Position numbers and translations under genes: made by a program
Source: CAYPXJ01 sp964414595
GTDB lineage: Bacteria > Pseudomonadota > Alphaproteobacteria > Rickettsiales > CAIJLX01
Direction of reading: 5' to 3'
NCBI GenBank assembly: GCA_964414595.1
Contig: CAYPXJ010000052.1
Span: forward strand, 1 to 9,887
Length of the DNA: 9,887 nt
Shown here: one piece after another, positions 1 through 6,102 of the stretch
Numbering within the stretch: position 1 is the first letter of the stretch
How the letters are laid out: each line of letters begins with the position of its first letter
The notes under the pieces: model-generated
Seen by the model: the letters and a program-made list of their open reading frames with translations, nothing else
The model's database searches: none
What the model was told of the DNA's origin: nothing

Positions 1-2
1 CC

Positions 3-110
3 GTACCTGGAGCCGAATGGGATAATATGGGTTTATATGGGCAATATATGTTTATAGATGGGATTCGTCAACACCCAAATGGGATTTTGGCATTAAAACT
101 TGTAATTTAA
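3..110 (+). CDS. possible 3' end of an upstream gene (partial)
   Basis: One + strand frame is open from the window edge to a TAA at 108-110, giving about 35 residues that end in LALKLVI. It is the only frame of the six that stays open across this stretch; the other two + frames and all - frames hit stops. The peptide is mixed and protein-like (W, Y, D, G), not low complexity. Its codons are much more AT-rich than those of the genes to the right, so this may be a different kind of gene or simply non-coding AT-rich DNA. I do not recognise a family. An open frame of this length could occur by chance. Confidence 0.3.
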   Translation, partial: VPGAEWDNMGLYGQYMFIDGIRQHPNGILALKLVI

Positions 111-120
111 AGCTGCGAAA

Positions 121-147
121 GTCAGAAAATTCCTTTGTTTTTCTGAC
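121..147. terminator. perfect 9-bp inverted repeat, possible terminator
   Basis: GTCAGAAAA (121-129) and TTTTCTGAC (139-147) are perfect inverted copies around a 9-base loop. The element lies 10 bases after the possible upstream stop codon and 22 bases before the next gene. The T run is inside the 3' arm and no U tract follows, so it is not a textbook intrinsic terminator. It could instead be an operator for the gene at 170. Confidence 0.35.
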
Positions 148-169
148 CTCTAAGCTCTAAGTTCGCGGC

Positions 170-982
170 ATGTTTCTCTATCGTTCCCTCCGTTACGCCT
201 TTCGCGTTTTTTTCGATCTGCAGGTTTTTCGCGATGCCTATACGCGTGAACGCGGTGCGGGCGTACTGTATTTGTTGATTTTGCTCACGCTTGGTTGGTT
301 CATCGTGGCGTGGAAGCATGAGTTTTTCAAACTTCCGCCGTATCAGGCCGATGTGACCGACCCTTCGATCAATTTGGCGGCGCTTTTGTATCGCAATGCG
401 AGTCAATTTCCTGGGCTTACTTTTACGCGCGGGAATTTGAGTGCCAATGTTGCGCAACCCTATGAAATTGTGGATGCAGAAAGCTCTGTCAAAGTTGCGG
501 TGATTGATACCACAGGCAAGGTGACCGACCTTGCCCAAAGTGGATCGCTGTTGCTTTTTACCATGAACCAGTTGATGGCCAAAGCGCCCGGCGATCGCCA
601 GGTTATTTATGATTATGATAAAGAATTTACTGCCGAACTTACGCCGCAGGAAATCGAACGGCTGATTAAATCGGTGGTAGAAAGTTACGGCTGGTTTTCG
701 ATTCTGAGCCTCATCTTTTCGTCCTTCCTTTTGTTTGCAGTCAGTGGCTTGTTTTTTGCCGGAAGCTTGTATCTTTTGCTGCAAAATTATAGGCCGAAAC
801 TTTCGTTCAGAGGGCTTTCGCGCGTGGCGATGCTTACCCTGACACCCACCATAGTAATAAAACTCCTGCTCAACTTTTTTGAAATACAGCCGTTCAAATA
901 TCCTGGTCTGATATTTTTCATGGTCACGTTGCTGTATTCTATCTTCGCGCTCGAGGCGCTGTTTTTGAAGAAGCAGAAATAG
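170..982 (+). CDS. DUF1189-like integral membrane protein
   Basis: This 270-aa inner-membrane protein has no known reaction. One hydrophobic segment lies at about residues 31-48, followed by a soluble, probably extracytoplasmic domain at about 50-172. Three further membrane segments follow at about 174-206, 218-237 and 245-266. The soluble domain has a PYEIVD...VAVIDTTG pattern (97-116), and the TM-loop-multiple-TM layout resembles the DUF1189 family; I assign it from recollection of that family. The ATG at 170 is the first usable start, because a TAA lies in frame at 158-160, but it has no clear SD sequence. The gene stands 57 bases before efp, which appears to have its own promoter. A function in the envelope is inference only. 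Confidence 0.6.
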   Translation: MFLYRSLRYAFRVFFDLQVFRDAYTRERGAGVLYLLILLTLGWFIVAWKHEFFKLPPYQADVTDPSINLAALLYRNASQFPGLTFTRGNLSANVAQPYEIVDAESSVKVAVIDTTGKVTDLAQSGSLLLFTMNQLMAKAPGDRQVIYDYDKEFTAELTPQEIERLIKSVVESYGWFSILSLIFSSFLLFAVSGLFFAGSLYLLLQNYRPKLSFRGLSRVAMLTLTPTIVIKLLLNFFEIQPFKYPGLIFFMVTLLYSIFALEALFLKKQK

Positions 983-983
983 A

Positions 984-1012
984 TTGTTTGCCGCGCGGCT
1001 TTTCATTATAAC
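984..1012 (+). promoter_or_regulatory. candidate sigma-70-type promoter for efp
   Basis: TTGTTT (984-989, 3 of 6 to consensus) and TATAAC (1007-1012, 5 of 6) are separated by exactly 17 bases. The spacer holds the palindrome GCCGCGCGGC (990-999) followed by TTTT. Transcription would be expected to start near 1018-1020, giving efp a leader of only about 20 bases. The weak -35 keeps confidence moderate. Confidence 0.4.
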
Positions 1013-1014
1013 AC

Positions 1015-1033
1015 CTCCTTCAAAATTAAGGAG
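1015..1033 (+). promoter_or_regulatory. hairpin pairing the efp Shine-Dalgarno with an anti-SD copy
   Basis: CTCCTT (1015-1020) and AAGGAG (1028-1033) are perfect inverted repeats around a 7-base loop. AAGGAG is the efp ribosome binding site, 6 bases before the ATG at 1040. The upstream arm lies within CACCTCCTT (1012-1020), which is the conserved 3' end of 16S rRNA. If transcribed whole, the hairpin would occlude the SD. A transcript starting near 1018-1020 would lack most of the 5' arm, while read-through from the gene at 170 would contain all of it. Confidence 0.45.
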
Positions 1034-1039
1034 CCTCTC

Positions 1040-1606
1040 ATGAAAATCGAAGCAGTCAGCATCCGCCCCGGCAATGTGCTGGAGCATAAAAATAAACTGT
1101 GGCTGGTGACCAAAATCCAGCATACGCAACCTGGCAAAGGCGGCGCGTATATGCAGGTGGAGATGAAAGATCTGCGCAGCGGCACCAAGCTGAACGAGCG
1201 TTTCCGCTCGGCTGAGGCGGTGGAGCGCGCGCGCCTGGATACCAAGGATTATCAGTATCTTTACACCGACGGCGATATGATCACGCTGATGGATAGCGAG
1301 ACGTATGAACAGATTTCGCTGCATAAAGATCTGGTCGGTGAGTCGGCGGTATTTTTGCAGGACGGCATGAAAATCGTGCTCGAAAGCCATGATGGCAACC
1401 CAATTCACGCGAGCCTGCCCGAACATGTGGCGCTTACGATTACCGAAGCAGACCCGGTGGTCAAAGGCCAGACGGCGGCGTCTTCGTATAAGCCTGCGAT
1501 TCTGGAAAACGGTGTGCGCGTGATGGTGCCGCCTTTCATTGGTTCGGGCGATAAAGTGGTGGTGAATACCAGCTCGTTCGAATACGTCGAACGCGCGAAA
1601 GAATAG
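1040..1606 (+). CDS. efp: elongation factor P
   Basis: EF-P binds between the P and E sites of stalled ribosomes and promotes peptide bond formation at polyproline stretches. The 188-aa length is normal. The KOW-like N-domain (about 3-62) carries the tip loop PGKGGA (31-36), with Lys33 at the position modified in lysine-type EF-Ps. Two OB-type domains follow (about 67-128 and 131-186). The C-terminal family signature spans about 142-176, including SSYKPA, ENG and PPFI. The start is fixed by AAGGAG at 1028-1033. A tip lysine fits EpmA-type beta-lysylation or an unmodified factor, not EarP rhamnosylation, which needs arginine; no modification gene is in the window. The next gene follows after 4 bases, so co-transcription is likely. 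The nearby OmpA-like protein is proline-rich, but its prolines are mostly isolated. Confidence 0.97.
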   Translation: MKIEAVSIRPGNVLEHKNKLWLVTKIQHTQPGKGGAYMQVEMKDLRSGTKLNERFRSAEAVERARLDTKDYQYLYTDGDMITLMDSETYEQISLHKDLVGESAVFLQDGMKIVLESHDGNPIHASLPEHVALTITEADPVVKGQTAASSYKPAILENGVRVMVPPFIGSGDKVVVNTSSFEYVERAKE

Positions 1607-1610
1607 CGTT

Positions 1611-2420
1611 ATGGTCGATTCGCCGACAATTCGCATCATGGTGGAGGCCGTGCAGAAAGCCGGCAAATCCCTCACGCGCGATTTCGGCGAAGTAGAAAAT
1701 CTCCAGGTTTCCAAAAAAGGCCCGGCGGATTTTGTGACCGCGGCGGATTTGCGCTCGGAAAAAATTATTATCGAAAGCCTGCAGAAATCGCGGCCCGGAT
1801 TTGCAATTCTTTCCGAAGAAGCGGGGAGTATTGCCGGTACGGACGCGGAGCATGAATTCATTCTCGACCCGCTCGACGGCACTAGCAATTTCATGCATGG
1901 TCTGCCGCATTTTTCGATTTCGCTCGGCCTCACAAAACGCAAAGAAAACGGTGAGCAGGAAGTGATCGCGGGCGTTGTGTATAACCCCGTATACGATGAA
2001 ATATTCACGGCGGAAAAAGGCAAAGGTGCATTTTTCAACCAACGCCGTTTGCGCGTCGGCGCACGCAAAAAATTAGACGAAGCCGTATTCGCAACGGGGA
2101 TTTTCGGCCATGGCCGCGAGCCGGAAGCGGTGCTCGTGCAGTTGATGGAATCGATTGCGAAAGAACATTGCGGCCTGCGTTGCCTGGGCTCCGCGGCGCT
2201 GGAACTCGCCTTTGTTGCGGCGGGTAAGCTTGATGGGTTTTTCCACAAACGCCTGAAGTCATGGGATATGGCGGCGGGGATTTTGCTGGTGCAGGAAGCG
2301 CGCGGAGTTGTGACGGATTTCGCCGGTTCGCAGAATATTCTGGCCGGTGAAACCATCGTGGCTGGAAATGAGGTGTTGCAAAGTAAAATGCGCGCACTTG
2401 TCACAAAATTTTTTCATTGA
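1611..2420 (+). CDS. suhB: inositol monophosphatase family protein (SuhB-like)
   Basis: This 269-aa Mg2+-dependent sugar-phosphate phosphatase of the IMPase/FIG superfamily probably dephosphorylates inositol 1-phosphate or a similar phosphomonoester in the cytoplasm. Metal-site motifs are complete. SEE is at 68-70, matching the usual GEE; DPLDGTSNF is at 86-94, with Asp86 and Asp89 as ligands and Thr91; and WDMAAG is at 218-223, with Asp219. The N-terminal run with RDFGEVENLQVSKKGPADF (23-41) is typical of alphaproteobacterial members and supports the ATG at 1611; the internal ATG at 1638 would remove part of it. The SD is weak. The 4-base gap to efp implies translational coupling. The E. coli homologue SuhB also acts in rRNA antitermination. 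Whether this protein does so cannot be read from sequence, so the gene symbol is by family only. Confidence 0.92.
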   Translation: MVDSPTIRIMVEAVQKAGKSLTRDFGEVENLQVSKKGPADFVTAADLRSEKIIIESLQKSRPGFAILSEEAGSIAGTDAEHEFILDPLDGTSNFMHGLPHFSISLGLTKRKENGEQEVIAGVVYNPVYDEIFTAEKGKGAFFNQRRLRVGARKKLDEAVFATGIFGHGREPEAVLVQLMESIAKEHCGLRCLGSAALELAFVAAGKLDGFFHKRLKSWDMAAGILLVQEARGVVTDFAGSQNILAGETIVAGNEVLQSKMRALVTKFFH

Positions 2421-2422
2421 AG

Positions 2423-2470
2423 CATAACGGTTGCAGAATTTTATTGGTGCTTGCACCGAATTTTGTTATG
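2423..2470 (+). other. nested inverted and direct repeats; terminator or operator candidate
   Basis: CATAAC (2423-2428) and GTTATG (2465-2470) form an outer inverted repeat. Inside it, GGTGC (2446-2450) pairs with GCACC (2453-2457), with TT on the left able to extend the stem, and ATTTT follows the right arm (2460-2464). GAATTTT also occurs twice as a direct repeat (2436-2442 and 2458-2464). It begins 3 bases after the monophosphatase stop and ends 25 bases before the next start. It may be a weak terminator for the efp transcript or a regulator site for the OmpA-like gene; I cannot decide which. Confidence 0.35.
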
Positions 2471-2495
2471 AATCATGGATTACGTTAGGGTAGTC

Positions 2496-3731
2496 ATGTT
2501 TCGTCTTCTCACCTCCACTTGTTTAGCTTGCTCACTGATGATCGCCGTGCCCGCATACGCCGCACGCAATCAGGATCTGCCATCCATCGAAATAAATTTG
2601 CAGGCGCTCGATGCGCTCAAGCGCCGCGTCGCCGCAGAATCGATGCCTGAAACGCCGCGCTATTACGGCGAGGTTCCCTCTCAAATTGAGAGCCAGCCGC
2701 CGGTTGCAAAAAAATCCAAACCGAAACACACCACGCCGCCGCGCGATTGGGCTAAGAACTTTCATAAAGTACCGGTAGCCAAGCCGGAAGTCCCCTATGA
2801 TGTGGCTTCTACGGAGCCGCTTGCGCCTGCGCCGGAAAATCCCGTTCCGCAGGAAGCGCAAACGCATGTTGCTGTTCTGCCAGATAGATTGCCAACGTCA
2901 CCGGAAAAGCCTGCTGAAAAACTACCTTCCGAACCGGTGATGCCAGAGCGTTTGCCCGTAACGAACGCGCCGAAAAATGAGCCAAAAGCCGACGATCTGG
3001 CTATCCCTGAAACATTGCCGGAACCTGCAAAACCCGCAGAGCCTGTGATCGCCCAGGAAGAAAAGCCGATGGAAAAATCGGCCGATTGGTCCACGCTGGT
3101 AAAAGACGAACCAAAAGAAGAGGCGATTCCTGTGGAATTGCCCGCGGCACCTGCAAAACCCAGTGAGAAGGTAGAGCAGAAGGCGGCTGAGCCCGCGCCG
3201 GTAGAAATTGTGCATGCGCCGGTGGAAGAAAAGCCTGCGATTGTGGAAACGAAACCTGTTGTAGAAGAAAAGCCGGTTGAGAAACCAATCGTTGAAGAAA
3301 AGCCTGCGGAAAAACCCGTAGAAAAACCAGTAGAAGTCGCAAGCCTGCCGCAAACGCCTGCTGCACCGCCACCAAGCGCCGAACCGCTGACCGCACCCGT
3401 AGGTGCGCTCGCGCAAGCGATGGTGAAATTCGGCGCGGGTGAAAGTGAAATCAAAGCCGAGGCGAACGCGCAGTTAAACGGTGTGCTCGAATCGTTGAAG
3501 AAAGATCCGAAATCACGCCTCAATATCGTAGGCTATGCGGCCGAATCGCAAGGCGGCACTGCCTCGCTGGGCACGGGCGAAGCACGCCGTGTTTCGCTGC
3601 GCCGCGCGCTTTCCGCACGCAAATTCTTCGTGGATAACGGCATTGATTCCGCTCGCATGAATGTGCGCGCGATGGGCGATAAAGTGGATAGCGGGGATAA
3701 AGACCGCGTCGATGTTTTCGTGGTGAATTAA
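2496..3731 (+). CDS. secreted Pro/Glu/Lys-rich protein with OmpA-like C-terminal domain
   Basis: The predicted protein has 411 aa. Residues 1-22 form a signal peptide: MFR, a hydrophobic core, then VPAYA before a likely signal peptidase I cut. Residues about 85-290 are a long extended linker full of EKP, EEKP and VEKP units, similar in style to TonB or cell-wall spanning linkers. Residues about 305-411 match an OmpA/MotB-like domain, including RRALSARKF, DNGI and DRVDVFV. The conserved Arg of the RRA motif is present (about 370), but the usual GHTD segment reads GYAAES (346-351), so the peptidoglycan-contacting Asp is missing. I chose ATG 2496 over ATG 2475 because TTAGGG lies just upstream and the signal peptide then starts cleanly; the longer form adds 7 residues. 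It probably sits in the periplasm or outer envelope. Confidence 0.8.
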   Translation: MFRLLTSTCLACSLMIAVPAYAARNQDLPSIEINLQALDALKRRVAAESMPETPRYYGEVPSQIESQPPVAKKSKPKHTTPPRDWAKNFHKVPVAKPEVPYDVASTEPLAPAPENPVPQEAQTHVAVLPDRLPTSPEKPAEKLPSEPVMPERLPVTNAPKNEPKADDLAIPETLPEPAKPAEPVIAQEEKPMEKSADWSTLVKDEPKEEAIPVELPAAPAKPSEKVEQKAAEPAPVEIVHAPVEEKPAIVETKPVVEEKPVEKPIVEEKPAEKPVEKPVEVASLPQTPAAPPPSAEPLTAPVGALAQAMVKFGAGESEIKAEANAQLNGVLESLKKDPKSRLNIVGYAAESQGGTASLGTGEARRVSLRRALSARKFFVDNGIDSARMNVRAMGDKVDSGDKDRVDVFVVN

Positions 3732-5152
3732 CGCGACTTTGCGGAGCCTTTTGCCCGCGCTTCTTCGAGATTCGTTGCTTCCAATGCCGCTTTCTTTTCC
3801 GGGAAAAGAAGTGCGGTTGCTGCACGAATGGTGCGCAAACCTTCCTCAATACGCTCCGGCGTTTCGATACCCGCAATGCGGAGATTGCAGTTATGCGGTA
3901 CATCGCCGCACATACTTCCCGGCACTGCCAGGAACGCCGTTGAGCCCATCAGATGCATGGATTTCAGCAACCTGAAAATATCGATATCGAAATTAATAGT
4001 ATCCGCGCCGACCGCCTCGCGCAGCGCAGTGGGTACTTTGCCGCCTTTCATCCAGGAAAAATCGGCGTAAAGAAACATGCCGCCGGAAGGAATAAAGTTC
4101 GCTGCGGGGTGCGGACTTTGTACCGCAGTCGTGATGGCATTTAAGCCTTCGGCATAAAGACGAATGCGCTTCTGATAGTACGCGTTGACGTCCGCCATCG
4201 CACCGAAATCGAGCAGCGCGAGTTCGTGCCCGGCGCGCTGCTGTTCGCCCGCGCTCCAGGAACTGCCGGTGGTTTCCACCGTCATTAATTTCGGCGCTTC
4301 ACGCAGAATATCGGGGTTAAACGAAACCATGATGCCTGCGCGTTCCCGCGCCAAGCTGAAACTTTTGGAAGCGGTGTAACACGCGACCCATTGCTCGCGT
4401 ATATCTTCCGGCAGCAACGCGCCGACGAGCAACGGCGTTTGCTGCAAATCGATGTAGGCGGCGTCTTCAATAATGGCAGGCATGAAGCGCTGATTGCCGA
4501 TATGCGTTGCGGTACTTTCGCAGAGGCGCGTCAGATCCGCGGCGAGCTGCTGCGCGGATTTTTCATCCAGCGTCGCGCCCGTAGGATTGCTGGGGAAATT
4601 AATGATGAGCCCTGCGGTATGAATGCCTTGCTCGCGGTAGTTTTCAATAGCCTGCGCGAAATCTTCATAACGCGGAATAAAGTTATGTTCGCGCGTCACG
4701 TTATACGGCAGGAAACGTTTGCCGTTTGACATGATCGCGCCCTGATAATTGGGGAAGTAACATTGCGGCACCAGAATCGCATCGCCCATTTCGCCAATCA
4801 TTTTATCGGCCATATGCAGGGCGTGCGAGCCGGCATTGGTGATGATGCAGTGATCGGCCGTCACGATATTGGTATTTTTGCCGGCCGTTTCCGACCAATG
4901 GAGATTCACATATTCCGCCGCTGCTTGGCGTTGCGCCGGTGTGCCGGGCGCGGGGCGGTAGAGCACGTTTTTGTCCTGCGCGGCTTTGACCCCGGCCTCC
5001 ATAATAGGTTTCGGCAGCGGGTAGGTGGGCGATCCTTGCGCGCCATTGATAAAATCAATGCCCTGTTCTTTAAGGTGCAAGCCTTCCTGCTGCGCTACGC
5101 GAATGGCAGAAACCGGCGCCCCAATCACATCTTTGTTAATGTAAATAGCCAT
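3728..5152 (-). CDS. class I/II PLP-dependent aminotransferase
   Basis: This 474-aa cytoplasmic fold-type I aminotransferase would transfer an amino group between an amino acid and a 2-oxo acid; the substrate is not determinable here. Visible motifs are NAGSHAL (106-112, cofactor phosphate loop), NFPSNPTG (185-192, with the conserved Asn), EDAAY (229-233), SKSFSLARERAG (262-273, Lys263 forming the Schiff base) and NLRIAG (423-428, with the carboxylate-binding Arg). It is longer than the usual 390-420 residues, with a charged C-terminal tail (about 452-474). ATG 5152 is preferred: the frame extends only to a TTG at 5179 inside a hairpin. AGG lies 4 bases before the ATG, so the ribosome site is weak. 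Its TAA overlaps the stop of the converging OmpA-like gene. Confidence 0.88.
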   Translation of the reverse strand: MAIYINKDVIGAPVSAIRVAQQEGLHLKEQGIDFINGAQGSPTYPLPKPIMEAGVKAAQDKNVLYRPAPGTPAQRQAAAEYVNLHWSETAGKNTNIVTADHCIITNAGSHALHMADKMIGEMGDAILVPQCYFPNYQGAIMSNGKRFLPYNVTREHNFIPRYEDFAQAIENYREQGIHTAGLIINFPSNPTGATLDEKSAQQLAADLTRLCESTATHIGNQRFMPAIIEDAAYIDLQQTPLLVGALLPEDIREQWVACYTASKSFSLARERAGIMVSFNPDILREAPKLMTVETTGSSWSAGEQQRAGHELALLDFGAMADVNAYYQKRIRLYAEGLNAITTAVQSPHPAANFIPSGGMFLYADFSWMKGGKVPTALREAVGADTINFDIDIFRLLKSMHLMGSTAFLAVPGSMCGDVPHNCNLRIAGIETPERIEEGLRTIRAATALLFPEKKAALEATNLEEARAKGSAKSR

Positions 5153-5154
5153 AA

Positions 5155-5188
5155 AACCTGTTTTGCATGATTTTAGCAAAACAGGGTT
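5155..5188 (-). promoter_or_regulatory. strong hairpin in the aminotransferase leader
   Basis: CCTGTTTTGC (5157-5166) and GCAAAACAGG (5176-5185) form a perfect 10-bp inverted repeat with a 9-base loop, extendable by two A-T pairs past a bulged G. Read on the - strand, the hairpin is followed at once by TTTT and the ATG at 5152, and its 3' arm contains the only SD-like bases (AGG). It could act as a leader terminator/attenuator or block ribosome entry. A simple protein-binding palindrome is also possible. Confidence 0.5.
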
Positions 5189-5248
5189 AAAAAACCGTTA
5201 ATGGCAGAATGCTATACCTACGTTAACGCATTATTAAGCTTCGTTTTA

Positions 5249-5266
5249 TATAATGTGGGCAGGAGA
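5249..5266 (+). promoter_or_regulatory. consensus -10 box and SD for the 179-aa gene
   Basis: TATAAT is perfect at 5249-5254. No good -35 sits at the standard distance; TTAACG (5223-5228) is 20 bases upstream of it. The expected transcription start near 5261 coincides with the SD AGGAG (5261-5265), which is 6 bases before the ATG at 5272. The leader would therefore be only about 11 bases long. Confidence 0.4.
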
Positions 5267-5271
5267 ATAAG

Positions 5272-5811
5272 ATGGATAAGAATCAATCAATAAGCCCCTA
5301 TAATACCATTGGAATTATGCCTATTTTGGACGGGATATTGCAAGTAGGCTTGCCGTTTTCCAAACTGGGTACAGGGCAAGCGGTGGTTTCCTTCGGGCTA
5401 AAAACATCGAAGGGAGATGCCGATACGCCAACAACAGTCACATTTTATAGCAATGATGAGACTTTATTAGGCGATCTTAGGGAATTATGCGAAGGCCACG
5501 CCATGAAAGTAATGGGCAGCAGCGAGGGTGAATTTACCGTTAAGAATGTGGGAGAAATCCCAAGTCTTTTAACGGAGTTTCCGCGCGTAACGCCGCTGAC
5601 CGGCCTGCCGTATGTCGACCCGAAAAATGTGGAGGCGCTCAAGGCGCTTATCCATGAATTAAAACCCGCAGAAGAAGCGTGTAAGCGCGCGGTGCGTGCG
5701 CATGATGTTGGCAGGGTTATCGACCGTGAAACAAGCCGCCAGTACAGAGTGACGGATGGGAAAATCAATACCGGTACGGCGCCTCCGCAAGGGCGCGGGT
5801 CAGTGCGATAA
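5272..5811 (+). CDS. unrecognised 179-aa protein
   Basis: I do not recognise a family. The protein is soluble, with no signal peptide or membrane segment. Residues about 35-62 read as beta-strand segments (QAVVSFGLKT, TTVTFYSND), followed by a short helix (about 63-74) and another strand pair (77-91). A charged helix lies at about 117-146 (EALKALIHELKPAEEACKRA). The last 20 residues are Gly, Pro and Arg rich and probably disordered. The AGGAG ribosome site and the -10 box support a real gene at ATG 5272. It points away from the aminotransferase and converges on the small gene ending at 5800, overlapping its 3' end by 12 bases. Function unknown. Confidence 0.7.
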   Translation: MDKNQSISPYNTIGIMPILDGILQVGLPFSKLGTGQAVVSFGLKTSKGDADTPTTVTFYSNDETLLGDLRELCEGHAMKVMGSSEGEFTVKNVGEIPSLLTEFPRVTPLTGLPYVDPKNVEALKALIHELKPAEEACKRAVRAHDVGRVIDRETSRQYRVTDGKINTGTAPPQGRGSVR

Positions 5812-6102
5812 TTCCAGAATAACTTGGTCTTCCGCAAAGCTGAATTTACGGCGCATGAATTCGCGGATTTCCGGGTCCGGTTCGCCTTCGCCGCGCGCCA
5901 GCACGATGGTATTATAATCCTTCGGATTAAAAGGTTTTCCGGCTTTAATATCCTTCACCATTTTATCCATGGATTCGAGGAAAATACCGAAATACGCATA
6001 GCAGCGATTGCCTTCTGGATTCGTGCCTTTGGCAAGCACGCAGGCATAAATATTTTTTAAATTCATCTGCTCGCTAACGGCGAGTTCACCCACGATACGC
6101 AT
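5800..6102 (-). CDS. unrecognised 100-aa protein, second of a coupled pair
   Basis: I do not recognise a family. The chain is soluble, with a strand-like N-half (NIYACVLAK, 17-25; CYAYFGIF, 34-41), a charged helix at about 42-53, and a C-terminal part with DPEIREFMRRKF (76-87) then VILEL. Its ATG overlaps the stop of the upstream gene by one base (TAATG at 6104-6100), which argues for translational coupling and for this start; an internal ATG at 6066 is an alternative that would shorten it by 12 residues. Cys21 and Cys34 are its only cysteines and could be a metal or redox pair, which is speculation. It overlaps the converging + strand gene by 12 bases. Confidence 0.65.
   Translation of the reverse strand: MRIVGELAVSEQMNLKNIYACVLAKGTNPEGNRCYAYFGIFLESMDKMVKDIKAGKPFNPKDYNTIVLARGEGEPDPEIREFMRRKFSFAEDQVILELSH

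Noticed and set aside
990..999. GCCGCGCGGC followed by TTTT as a terminator of the gene at 170
   Set aside because: The palindrome has no room for a loop beyond a 3-bp stem, and it lies in the spacer of the likely efp promoter.
122..2404. Very long open frame on the - strand (about 760 codons)
   Set aside because: It runs antisense through three well-supported genes, has no recognisable domain, a composition rich in Arg, His and Ser, and no ribosome site. Codon bias of the real genes suppresses stops in this frame.
3250..3340. Repeats encoding EEKP/VEKP considered as a tandem DNA repeat
   Set aside because: The units vary in length and codons; they are better described as a low-complexity protein linker than as a mobile or satellite repeat.
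2795..3523. Open - strand frame rich in Ser, Gly, Phe and Thr, resembling a repetitive surface protein
   Set aside because: It is the complement of the Glu/Lys/Pro-rich linker of the OmpA-like gene; the apparent repeats only mirror EKP codons.
3728..5152. Aminotransferase as a serine palmitoyltransferase that would link to the ceramidase-like genes
   Set aside because: Its motifs (NPTG, SKSFSLARERAG) are those of class I/II aminotransferases, not of the alpha-oxoamine synthase family, and it lies far away on the other strand.
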